From NCBI GenBank assembly GCA_023390905.1, contig JAEWBY010000014.1, positions 1 through 46,244 of the forward strand: DNA of 46,244 nt. Direction: 5' to 3'. Source of the stretch: Pseudomonadota bacterium (GTDB lineage: Bacteria > Pseudomonadota > Gammaproteobacteria > Xanthomonadales > Xanthomonadaceae). Every line of letters begins with the position of its first letter. Within the stretch, counting starts at the first letter, position 1. Shown here one piece after another: positions 27,862-35,779 of the stretch. The position numbers were made by a program, and so were the translations under genes. A model generated the notes under the pieces. That model was not told the origin of the DNA. It saw only the letters and a program-made list of their open reading frames with translations, and ran no database searches.

Positions 27862-28221
27862 ATGATCGCCGCCTTCCTTCGCCAGCATTTGCCGCACGGC
27901 CTGCGCCGGCTGGCGGCGTGTGTGTTGGCGCTCGGTCTGCTGCTGCAACCCCTGCTGGGCGCACAGTGCGAGATCCGGGATCTCGGTTCGCCCGTGGGCG
28001 ACGGCTCCGCCTCGATGATCGCGATCGCGGATCAGGGAGACGCATCCACCTGCTGTCCCGGCCAGCAGTGCGGTGAATGCTGCACCGTGGCCACCGTGGT
28101 GCCGATGATGATGGCCCTGCTGCCGGTCATGCACGTGCGCAATGCGCCGTTGAAGGCACGCTTCGTCGATTTCAGCCCGACACCCTATCCCGTCGCGATT
28201 CGTCCTCCGATCACGGTCTGA
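27862..28221 (+). CDS. Small Cys-rich exported protein leading the czc operon
   Basis: The 119 residues begin with a positively charged, hydrophobic signal or anchor segment (about 12-34). A polar stretch then carries the cluster TCCPGQQCGECC (Cys64, 65, 70, 73, 74), and a second hydrophobic run (about 76-91) follows. I do not recognise the family with certainty; it resembles the DUF2946 or CopL type of small Cys-containing proteins near metal resistance genes. It lies 48 bases before czcC. I infer that it is a periplasmic metal-binding or sensing accessory. The ATG at 27862 has no strong ribosome site. Confidence 0.65.
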   Translation: MIAAFLRQHLPHGLRRLAACVLALGLLLQPLLGAQCEIRDLGSPVGDGSASMIAIADQGDASTCCPGQQCGECCTVATVVPMMMALLPVMHVRNAPLKARFVDFSPTPYPVAIRPPITV

Positions 28222-28269
28222 ACCTGGCGCCGGTTCGCCGGTTTCCCTGTTCCCGATCGGAGAATTCCC

Positions 28270-29562
28270 ATGTGGTTTCGCCTGGCGGCGTGTGCCGCCG
28301 TGCTGCTGGTGCCGTGCGCGTGTGCGCGTGCGGCCGTCCCTTCGGCTTCTTCCGCGTCCGTGCTGACGCTGGAACAAGCTTTCGAGCGTGTCGCTGACGC
28401 GCATCCGGATCTGAAGTTGTTCGGCGCGCTGCACGCGCAGCGCGCGGCCGAGCGCGACATCGCCTCGCAACGGCCTGCCTGGACCGCGGGCGTCGAACTG
28501 GAAAACGCGCTCGGCACCGGTGCAGTGCGCGGCCTCGATGGCGCGGAACTGACGCTGAGCCTGGCCTCGGTGTTCGAACGCGGCGGCAAGCTCGATGCCC
28601 GCCGCGCGGTCGCGCAGAGCCGCCTCGATGCACTGTCCATCGAGCGTGAGGCGCGCCGGCTCGATCTGCTCGCCGAAACCGCCCGACGCTATCTCGCGCT
28701 CGTCGCGGCGCAGCGCCAGCAGGCGGTCAGCGCGATCGACGTCGAACAACGCATGCGCACGGTGGCAGCGGCGCGACGCCGGCTGGAGGCAGGTGCGTCG
28801 CCCGCCTCGGTGCTGTTCACGGCGCAGGCGGCACTCGCGCGCGCCGAACTCGAGCGCGCGCGCGCGGTGCAGGACGAAAGCGCGAGCCGCCAGCATCTGG
28901 CCGCGCTGTGGGGCGAACGCGCGCCTGCATTCGCGGCGGCCGATCAGGATCCGACCTCGCTTCCGCACATCGATGACGTCGATGCGATCGCCGCGCGGCT
29001 GGAACGCACGCCCGAGCTGCGGCAGTTCGCCAGCGAGCAGCGCATCCGCGAAGCCCGGCTGCAACTGGCGCGCAGCGACTCGGTCGCGGACATGCAGTGG
29101 TCGATCGGTGTGCGGCGCATGCAGGAGGGCGGCGACGTCGGCTTGGTGGCCGCGTTGTCGATGCCATTGGGCGCGCGTGCACGCGCCCAGCCGTCGCTGC
29201 GCGCGGCCGAATCGGATCTGGCGGCGCTGGCGCTCGAACGCGAGGCCCAGGGCATGGCGCTGTACTCCACCCTGATCCAAGCGCATGGCCGCTATCGCTT
29301 GGCGCAATTGCAGGTGTCGCGCCTGGCCGATGACATTCTGCCGAAGCTCGCCAGCGCCGAATCCGCCGCCGAGCGCGCATATCGGGCCGGCGCGATCAGC
29401 TATCTGGAATGGGCGCAGATCCAGTCCGAACGCATCGCCGCGTTGCGCCAGCAACTGGACGCCGCCCTCGAAGGACAGCGCGCCCTCATCGAACTCCAGC
29501 GCCTGACAGGTGCGTCGCTGCTGTCGCGCGCGCCGGCGCCCACACCGGAATCCCTGCCATGA
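28270..29562 (+). CDS. czcC: Heavy-metal efflux outer-membrane factor CzcC (TolC family)
   Basis: This is the outer-membrane channel of a tripartite cation pump. The 430 residues have a signal peptide (about 1-22, ending ACARA) and two TolC-type repeats rich in helical Ala/Arg/Glu heptads. The motifs LEQAFERVADAHPDLK, VELENALGTG and ERGGKLDARRAVAQSRLD are typical of CzcC/CusC-like proteins. Its stop overlaps the czcB start (ATGA at 29559-29562), so translation is coupled. The specific metal cannot be told from this subunit. Confidence 0.88.
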   Translation: MWFRLAACAAVLLVPCACARAAVPSASSASVLTLEQAFERVADAHPDLKLFGALHAQRAAERDIASQRPAWTAGVELENALGTGAVRGLDGAELTLSLASVFERGGKLDARRAVAQSRLDALSIEREARRLDLLAETARRYLALVAAQRQQAVSAIDVEQRMRTVAAARRRLEAGASPASVLFTAQAALARAELERARAVQDESASRQHLAALWGERAPAFAAADQDPTSLPHIDDVDAIAARLERTPELRQFASEQRIREARLQLARSDSVADMQWSIGVRRMQEGGDVGLVAALSMPLGARARAQPSLRAAESDLAALALEREAQGMALYSTLIQAHGRYRLAQLQVSRLADDILPKLASAESAAERAYRAGAISYLEWAQIQSERIAALRQQLDAALEGQRALIELQRLTGASLLSRAPAPTPESLP

Positions 29563-30530
29563 CCCGACATTCCCGTTGCGCGCACTTCGCGTGTGCACTG
29601 CTGCTGGCTTTGCTGATGACCGGATGCGGCGACCGTCCCACCGGAACCGCCGCGACGAACGAACACGAGCCCGCCGGACCGGCGCATGCCGAGGCCGACG
29701 CGCACCAGGCGGCGGCCACCACCATTCCTTCGGCCATGGCGCAGGCGTCGGGCATTCGCACGGTCGCCGTGGCGGCCGGCACGATCGCCGACGAACACGA
29801 AGTGCAGGGACTGCTCACGCCGGTCGAAGGCCGTGTCGCGCAGGTGATGGCGCGCTTCCCCGGACCCATCCGCGCCGTGCACGCCAACGTGGGCGATCGC
29901 GTGCGCGCCGGGGAAACACTGGCGACCATTGAAAGCAACCTGAGCCTGAGTGTGTACACGGTGGCTTCGCCGCTCGACGGCGTCGTGCTGCAACGTACCG
30001 CCGCCGCCGGATCGGTCGCGGCCGAGGGCGCGCCGCTGTTCGAAGTCGCCGATCTGTCGCGGCTCTGGGTCGATCTGCACATCTTCGGCAACGACGCCGG
30101 CCACATCACCGCCGGCGCGCCCGTGCGGGTGACGCGCATGAGCGACGGTGCGAGCGTGCAGACCACGCTCGATCGCATCCTGCCCGCCACCGCGACCGCC
30201 AGCCAGAGCACCGTCGCGCGCGCGGTGATCGCCAACGCGGATGGATTGTGGCGGCCGGGCGCGGCGGTGCGCGCACGCATCGTCGTCGATCGCGCCAACG
30301 TCGCGCTCGTGGTGCCGGTCAGCGCGCTGCAGACCGATGAGGACAATCGCGACGTGGTCTATGTCCGCAACGGCGAACGCTACGAGGAACGCACGGTGAC
30401 GATCGGCCGGCGCGACGCGGTGAACGCGGAGATCCGTGCCGGCCTGCGCGCGGGCGAGCAGGTCGTGACCGCGCAGAGCTTCCTGATCAAGGCCGACATC
30501 GGCAAATCCGGAGCCGCGCATGAACACTGA
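29559..30530 (+). CDS. czcB: Heavy-metal efflux periplasmic adaptor CzcB (lipoprotein)
   Basis: The 323 residues have a lipoprotein signal ending LMTGC (Cys23), so it is probably anchored by lipid rather than a membrane helix. The N-terminal region is His/Glu/Ala-rich (EHEPAGPAHAEADAHQ), as is the C-terminus GAAHEH, and both may bind metal. Barrel-sandwich halves (FPGPIRAVHANVGDRVRAG and YTVASPLDGVVLQRT) and a beta-barrel domain follow. The helical hairpin is very short, as in some CzcB proteins. The start overlaps czcC, and the end overlaps czcA by 11 bases. Confidence 0.88.
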   Translation: MTRHSRCAHFACALLLALLMTGCGDRPTGTAATNEHEPAGPAHAEADAHQAAATTIPSAMAQASGIRTVAVAAGTIADEHEVQGLLTPVEGRVAQVMARFPGPIRAVHANVGDRVRAGETLATIESNLSLSVYTVASPLDGVVLQRTAAAGSVAAEGAPLFEVADLSRLWVDLHIFGNDAGHITAGAPVRVTRMSDGASVQTTLDRILPATATASQSTVARAVIANADGLWRPGAAVRARIVVDRANVALVVPVSALQTDEDNRDVVYVRNGERYEERTVTIGRRDAVNAEIRAGLRAGEQVVTAQSFLIKADIGKSGAAHEH

Positions 30531-33500
30531 CAACGCCGCGATGCTCGAGCGGCTGATCGCGTTCTCCATCCGCCATCGGTTGCTGATGCTCGCGCTCACC
30601 GGCGTGATGGCGGCGCTGGGCGTCTGGAGTTTCAGCCGCCTGCCGATTGACGCCACGCCGGACATCACCAACGTGCAGGTGCAGATCAACACGGTGGCGC
30701 CCGGCTATTCGCCGCTGGAAGCCGAGCAGCGGGTGACGTTTCCGATCGAGACCGCACTGGCCGGACTGCCCGGACTGGACTCCACGCGCTCGCTGTCGCG
30801 ATACGGCCTCTCGCAGGTCACGGTGGTGTTCGACGACGGCACCGATCTCTATTTCGCGCGCCAGCAGATCGCAGAACGCCTGCAACAGGTGCGTTCGCGG
30901 TTGCCGCCGGATCTCGAACCGGAACTCGGACCGATCGCCACCGGCATGGGCGAGATCTTCATGTACTCGGTCGACGCCGATGCCGACGCGCGCAAACCCG
31001 ATGGCACGACCTACACGCCCACGGATCTGCGCACGTTGCAGGACTGGGTGATCCGTCCGCAACTGCGCAACGTCCCCGGCGTCACCGAGGTAAACACCAT
31101 CGGTGGCTACGCGCGGCAGATCCATGTCACGCCGGATCCGGCGCGGCTGCGTGCGCTGGGCTTCACCCTGCAGGATGTCGTGGACGCCCTGCTGCGCGAC
31201 AACCGCAACATCGGCGCCGGCTATATCGAACGCAACGGCGAACAGTTGCTGGTGCGTGTGCCGGGGCAGGTCGCGGATGCTTCACAACTGGAGCAGATCG
31301 TGCTCGATCGTCGCCAGGGCGTGCCGATCCGCATCGGCGACGTGGCCGGCGTGGGCGAGGGACGCGAACTGCGCAGCGGCGCCGCCACGCAGAACGGACA
31401 CGAGGCGGTGATCGGCACCGTGGTGATGCTGCTCGGCGCGAACAGCCGCGATGTCGCGCAGGCGGCGGCCAGAAAACTCGAGGAAGCCAACGCGAGCCTG
31501 CCCGCGGGCGTGCGCGCAACGCCCGTCTACGATCGCACCGCACTGGTCGATCGCACGATCGCCACGGTGGCCAGGAACCTGCTCGAAGGCGCGCTGCTGG
31601 TCATCGTCGTGCTGTTCCTGCTGCTGGGCCATTTCCGCGCGGCACTGATCACCGCGCTGGTGATCCCGCTGGCGATGCTGTTCACCCTGACCGGCATGGT
31701 GCGGACCGGCGTGTCCGGCAACCTGATGAGCCTGGGCGCGCTGGATTTCGGCCTCATCGTCGACGGCGCGGTCATCATCATCGAGAACTGCCTGCGCCGC
31801 TTCGGCCAGATGCAGCACGCACTCGGGCGCGTGCTGACGCGCGAGGAGCGCTTCACGGCCACCGCACGCGCCACCGCCGAGGTGATCCGCCCGAGCCTGT
31901 TCGGGTTGGGCATCATCGCCGCGGTCTATCTGCCGATCTTCGCGTTGCAGGGCATCGAGGGAAAAATGTTCCATCCGATGGCGATGACCGTCGTGCTGGC
32001 GCTCACCGGCGCGATGCTGCTGTCGCTGACCTTCGTGCCGGCGGCGATCGCGGTGTTCCTCTCCGGGCGCGTGCAGGAAAAGGAAAACCGCGTGATCGCC
32101 TGGTGCGTGCGTGGGTATCGGCCACTCCTGCGCACCGCGCTGCGCCTGCGCTGGCCGGTGCTCGCGGGCGCGGCCACGCTCACGCTGCTGTGCGGCTGGC
32201 TCGTCACGCGTTTGGGCAGCGAGTTCATCCCCAACCTGGATGAGGGCGACGTCGTGGTCCAGGCCCTGCGCATCCCGGGCACCAGCCTGAGCCAGTCCGT
32301 CGCCATGCAGGAAACGCTCGAACGCGCACTCGCGCGGCTGCCCGAAGTGCAACGGGTGTTCGCCAAGATCGGCACCGCCGAGGTGGCGAGCGATCCGATG
32401 CCGCCTTCGATCGCCGACACCTTCGTCATGCTCAAGCCGCGCCGTGACTGGCCCGATGCAGGCAAGCCGCGCGCGAGGCTGCTGGGGGAGATCGAGGCAG
32501 TGATCGAGGCGATTCCCGGCAACAACTACGAGGTGACCCAACCGATCCAGATGCGCACCAACGAGCTGATCTCGGGCGTGCGCGCCGATGTTGCAGTGAA
32601 GGTCCACGGAGACGATCTCGATCAGCTCGCACGCACGGCGGGGCAGGTACGCGCCGTGCTGACCACGATCGAGGGAGCGGCCGACGTGCAGGTGGAGCCG
32701 GTCACGGGACTGCCGGTGCTTTCGGTGCTGCCGGATCGCCTCGCGCTCGCCAATTACGGGATCAGTGCCGGAGAGTTGCAGGAGACGGTCGCCACGGCAG
32801 TGGGGGGCGCGCCTGCCGGGCAGTTGTTCGAGGGCGATCGCCGTTTCGGCATCATCGTGCGGCTGCCCGACGCACTGCGCGAGGATCCGCGCGCGCTGGC
32901 CGAACTGCCGATCGCGCTCGGCAACGACGGTCAGGCCGATGAATCGAGCAGTGCCGCCCATTGGCGCGGCGGTGAGCCGCGCACCGTGCCGTTGCGGGAG
33001 GTCGCGCGCATCGAACAGACACTCGGGCCGAATCAGATCAACCGCGAAAACGGCAAGCGCCGCGTGGTCGTCACCGCGAACGTGCGCGGGCGCGACCTTG
33101 GCGGCTTCGTCGATGAACTGCGGGCGCGGCTCGGCGATGAGGTACGGCTGCCGCCGGGCTACTGGCTGGCTTACGGCGGCACGTTCGAGCAGATGATTTC
33201 CGCGGGCCAGCGGCTGGCGTTCGTGGTGCCGGCCGCGCTGCTGCTGATCTTCGGCCTGCTGATCGTCGCGCTCGGATCGGCGCGCAATGCGTTCATCGTG
33301 TTTTCCGGCGTGCCGCTGGCGTTGACCGGTGGTGTCATCGCACTGTGGCTGCGTGGCATCCCGTTGTCGATCTCGGCGGGCGTCGGCTTCATCGCGCTGT
33401 CGGGCATCGCAGTGCTCAATGGGCTGGTGATGATCGGCTTCGTCGATCGCCTGCGCGCGCAGGGTCTCACGCTGGAGGAGGCGATCACGCAGGGTGCGAT

Positions 33501-33744
33501 CGGCCGATTGCGTCCGGTGCTGATGACGGCGCTGGTGGCGTCGCTGGGATTCGTGCCGATGGCGATCAATGTCGGCGCGGGATCGGAAGTGCAGCGCCCG
33601 CTGGCGACGGTCGTGATCGGCGGCATCGTTTCGTCCACGTTGCTGACACTGCTGGTACTGCCTGCGCTGTATCGCTGGATGCATGCAGCGCGTGCAGCAT
33701 CGCGAGGCCGGCTGGGCTTCTTCGCATCGTCACCACATCCTTGA
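30520..33744 (+). CDS. czcA: Heavy-metal RND efflux pump CzcA
   Basis: CzcA is the inner-membrane proton antiporter that exports divalent cations. The 1074 residues have the RND plan: a first helix (about 15-32), a large porter domain, helices about 340-520, a second porter domain and final helices about 880-1060. The proton-relay motif of heavy-metal RND pumps is intact in LDFGLIVDGAVIIIEN, with Asp409, Asp415 and Glu422. This DFGxxVDG form points to the Zn/Co/Cd group rather than CusA-type Cu/Ag. No metal-specific regulator is adjacent. There is no clear terminator after it. Confidence 0.95.
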   Translation: MNTDNAAMLERLIAFSIRHRLLMLALTGVMAALGVWSFSRLPIDATPDITNVQVQINTVAPGYSPLEAEQRVTFPIETALAGLPGLDSTRSLSRYGLSQVTVVFDDGTDLYFARQQIAERLQQVRSRLPPDLEPELGPIATGMGEIFMYSVDADADARKPDGTTYTPTDLRTLQDWVIRPQLRNVPGVTEVNTIGGYARQIHVTPDPARLRALGFTLQDVVDALLRDNRNIGAGYIERNGEQLLVRVPGQVADASQLEQIVLDRRQGVPIRIGDVAGVGEGRELRSGAATQNGHEAVIGTVVMLLGANSRDVAQAAARKLEEANASLPAGVRATPVYDRTALVDRTIATVARNLLEGALLVIVVLFLLLGHFRAALITALVIPLAMLFTLTGMVRTGVSGNLMSLGALDFGLIVDGAVIIIENCLRRFGQMQHALGRVLTREERFTATARATAEVIRPSLFGLGIIAAVYLPIFALQGIEGKMFHPMAMTVVLALTGAMLLSLTFVPAAIAVFLSGRVQEKENRVIAWCVRGYRPLLRTALRLRWPVLAGAATLTLLCGWLVTRLGSEFIPNLDEGDVVVQALRIPGTSLSQSVAMQETLERALARLPEVQRVFAKIGTAEVASDPMPPSIADTFVMLKPRRDWPDAGKPRARLLGEIEAVIEAIPGNNYEVTQPIQMRTNELISGVRADVAVKVHGDDLDQLARTAGQVRAVLTTIEGAADVQVEPVTGLPVLSVLPDRLALANYGISAGELQETVATAVGGAPAGQLFEGDRRFGIIVRLPDALREDPRALAELPIALGNDGQADESSSAAHWRGGEPRTVPLREVARIEQTLGPNQINRENGKRRVVVTANVRGRDLGGFVDELRARLGDEVRLPPGYWLAYGGTFEQMISAGQRLAFVVPAALLLIFGLLIVALGSARNAFIVFSGVPLALTGGVIALWLRGIPLSISAGVGFIALSGIAVLNGLVMIGFVDRLRAQGLTLEEAITQGAIGRLRPVLMTALVASLGFVPMAINVGAGSEVQRPLATVVIGGIVSSTLLTLLVLPALYRWMHAARAASRGRLGFFASSPHP

Positions 33745-33843
33745 ACGCACGGTCCAGGTTGTCACGCCCCCTTGATGCTGACTGCAACAGGCTGTGCATC
33801 TCAGGCAGCACGCTGCCGCTCGCACTTTCCCAAGGAGTTGCAC

Positions 33844-34299
33844 ATGAATACGCAGAAGCAGATCCAGCACAGCCTCAATGATCTGATCGAGATCGCGCGC
33901 GATGGCAAGGAGTTCTACACCGACGCCGCGGGTGAAGTGAAGAACGCAGAACTTTCGGCGCTGTTCACCCGCATCGCCGGCGTCAAGAGCGACATCGTCA
34001 CGCGCCTCAGCGCCGCGGTGGCCGCGGCCGGCGGCACCCCGGCCGAGCACGGCACCATGGTGGGTTCGATGCAGGCCATGTACGGCAAGATCCGCGCCGC
34101 ACTGGGCGACACGCAGTACGGCTACGTGGCGGAACTGGAGGAGTCGGAGGATCGCCTGCTCGAGGCCTTCAACGAAACGCTCAGCGACAACGACACGCCG
34201 GCCGCCGCCCGCGCCGAAGTGCAGGCGCTGTTGCCGGTGGTGCGCGAATGCCACAACGTCATGCGCGAGCGCAAGCTGGCGCTCAAGGCCGCGACCTGA
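33844..34299 (+). CDS. PA2169-type four-helix-bundle protein (DUF2383)
   Basis: The 151 residues are fully helical and match the DUF2383 plan: LNDLIEIARDGKEFYTDAA, TRIAGVKSDIVTRL, an AEHGTMVGSMQAMYGKIRAAL segment, and VRECHNVMRERKLA. Acidic and His residues in the helices suggest a ferritin-like metal site, though the function is not established. The ATG at 33844 has AAGGAG 6 bases upstream, which excludes the longer upstream reading. It stands alone between czcA and a strong terminator and fits the stress-gene cluster. Confidence 0.82.
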   Translation: MNTQKQIQHSLNDLIEIARDGKEFYTDAAGEVKNAELSALFTRIAGVKSDIVTRLSAAVAAAGGTPAEHGTMVGSMQAMYGKIRAALGDTQYGYVAELEESEDRLLEAFNETLSDNDTPAAARAEVQALLPVVRECHNVMRERKLALKAAT

Positions 34300-34320
34300 T
34301 CGCGCCATCGTGTCCGTACG

Positions 34321-34349
34321 AAAAGCCCCGCTCGCGCGGGGCTTTTTTT
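34321..34349. terminator. Strong bidirectional terminator after the DUF2383 gene
   Basis: AAAAGCCCCGC and GCGGGGCTTTT form an 11-bp stem around a TCGC loop (34332-34335), with seven T residues on the plus strand and an A-run on the other side. Confidence 0.85.
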
Positions 34350-34507
34350 CGCATGCAGCCGGGTATTCACAGCGGGACAACACATCGGTGACGTTCCACA
34401 TGCAACGGTGAACGAGCCGTCAATTGGCGGCATGGCCTCACACCGGTTTTACCCCCTGGCGGGCGCAAGCGCGGATGCTTCCTTCCAACTCGAACAGGAG
34501 CATCGTC

Positions 34508-35041
34508 ATGACAGGGCCGGTCTTTTTCACCGAAGAAGTCTCCAACAGCAAGGTGGCGGCGATCTATTCCGATCTCGCCACCGCGCGCCGCCAGGCCGAG
34601 CGCCTGCGCACGGCGCTCGGCTTGTCGGAACGGCAGGTGCAGGTGCTGGTGCCGCGCGATCGGCACGCCGGACGCAAGCTCGAACCGGAAAGCCACGGCA
34701 TCTATCGCACGATGCTCTGGGCGCACCTCAAGCTCGGCGTGGCCGGTGTGGTGGCAGGCCTGCTGGTGTACATGGCCCTGCGCATGGCGGACGTGGCGAT
34801 GATCGTGCTGTCGCCATGGCTCTCGCTGATGGCGCTGGTGTTTTTCGGCGCGGTCGCGGGCCTGATGCTGGGTGGCCTGATCACGCTGCGCCCGGATCAC
34901 GATGCCTACGTGATGAAGGTGCTCAGTGCGCTGCGCGGGGGCGATTCGGCCATCGTGGTCCATGCCATGTCTGCGGCGCAGAAACGCAGCGCGGAAGAAT
35001 TCCTGCAACGGGACGGCGCGGACACCACCGCCACGCTGTAA
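34508..35041 (+). CDS. Two-TM membrane protein with GSP17M-like N-terminus, function unknown
   Basis: The 177 residues have a soluble N-terminal part (1-60) in which AAIYSDLATARRQAERLRTA, then LGLSERQVQVLVP recalls the fold seen in general stress protein 17M-like domains. This resemblance is weak. Two membrane helices follow (about 77-95 and 100-130), then a short C-terminal domain ending in HAMSAAQKRSAEEFL. AGGAG lies 7 bases before the ATG at 34508, which decides the start. It sits between the DUF2383 and KGG genes, so a stress role is inferred from context only. Confidence 0.65.
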   Translation: MTGPVFFTEEVSNSKVAAIYSDLATARRQAERLRTALGLSERQVQVLVPRDRHAGRKLEPESHGIYRTMLWAHLKLGVAGVVAGLLVYMALRMADVAMIVLSPWLSLMALVFFGAVAGLMLGGLITLRPDHDAYVMKVLSALRGGDSAIVVHAMSAAQKRSAEEFLQRDGADTTATL

Positions 35042-35170
35042 GCGCGCACGCCGCGCAACGCAGCGCGAAGCGCCCACCACAGAGTTGCGCTGCGCCGCAG
35101 AACTTTCTTCTGCTCCACGGCGCAGGCGTGGCGCAAGGCGCGCTGCGCGCACTGGCCGCTGGACGATCCT

Positions 35171-35185
35171 TGGCATGTTGATTGC
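35171..35185 (+). promoter_or_regulatory. Candidate sigma-54 promoter of the KGG gene
   Basis: TGGCATGTTGATTGC matches TGGCACG-N4-TTGC with one change, and the GG and GC elements have the exact spacing. Transcription would start near 35197, 32 bases before the ATG. No activator-binding palindrome was found upstream. Confidence 0.55.
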
Positions 35186-35228
35186 GTTGCCCCTCGCGGG
35201 ACACCGATCGTCCCCACAGGAGAACAGC

Positions 35229-35516
35229 ATGGCAACGCAACAGAACCAGAACCCCGGCGGTGGCAATCAGGGCGGCCAGGGTGGACAAAGCGGACAAGGC
35301 GGCCAGAACCAGGGCAGCCAGAACCAGGGCAATGATCAGGAAGGCCGGGGTTTCGCCGGCATGGATCCGGAGCGGCAGCGGGAGATCGCATCCGAGGGCG
35401 GTCGCGCTGCACACCAGAGCGGCAACGCGCACGAGTTCGACTCGGAGGAAGCGCGCGAGGCCGGACGCAAGGGCGGACAGGCGCGGGGCGAAGGCGGCGG
35501 CGACGAGGAAGAGTAA
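35229..35516 (+). CDS. KGG-domain stress protein, Gln/Asn/Gly-rich
   Basis: The 95 residues start with a disordered Gln/Asn/Gly region (1-40) and continue with the KGG motif block: GFAGMDPERQREIASEGGRA, then FDSEEAREAGRKGGQARGEG. This is the Con-10/GsiB-type hydrophilic repeat linked to desiccation and general stress in bacteria and fungi. AGGAG lies 6 bases before the ATG, and a sigma-54-like promoter lies at 35171. A GC hairpin (35535-35556) follows without a T-run. A second protein with the same type of start is cut by the right edge of the window. Confidence 0.85.
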   Translation: MATQQNQNPGGGNQGGQGGQSGQGGQNQGSQNQGNDQEGRGFAGMDPERQREIASEGGRAAHQSGNAHEFDSEEAREAGRKGGQARGEGGGDEEE

Positions 35517-35779
35517 CCGCCGATCGCAGCGGGACCGGCGCGCCACGCGGCGCCGGCTCCGCCGCCCCGCCCGTGCGATCCGGCGCGCATGAGGGCGCGG
35601 GATGGGCAGCCGATCGGCGATCCAGCGAGCGGGCCGCGGGGGGCGGGCTTTCATTCCACGCTAACGCGCATGCGCCCAAGTTCTGTGCACCGCGGCCTGC
35701 GGATGCACGCATGCCGGCCGCATCCGGTGCGCACGGGGGCGCGAACGGAATCCTCCTCGACGCAGGGGCTGAATCGAAC

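Noticed and set aside
27304..29598. Long minus-strand open frame opposite the BON, Cys-rich and czcC genes
   Set aside because: It is Arg/Gln/Ala-rich with no domain and runs opposite three well-supported genes; GC-rich codon use leaves the antisense frame open.
31282..33684. 800-codon minus-strand frame opposite czcA
   Set aside because: His/Arg/Asp/Gln-rich composition typical of an antisense shadow of a high-GC gene; the sense strand encodes a complete RND pump.
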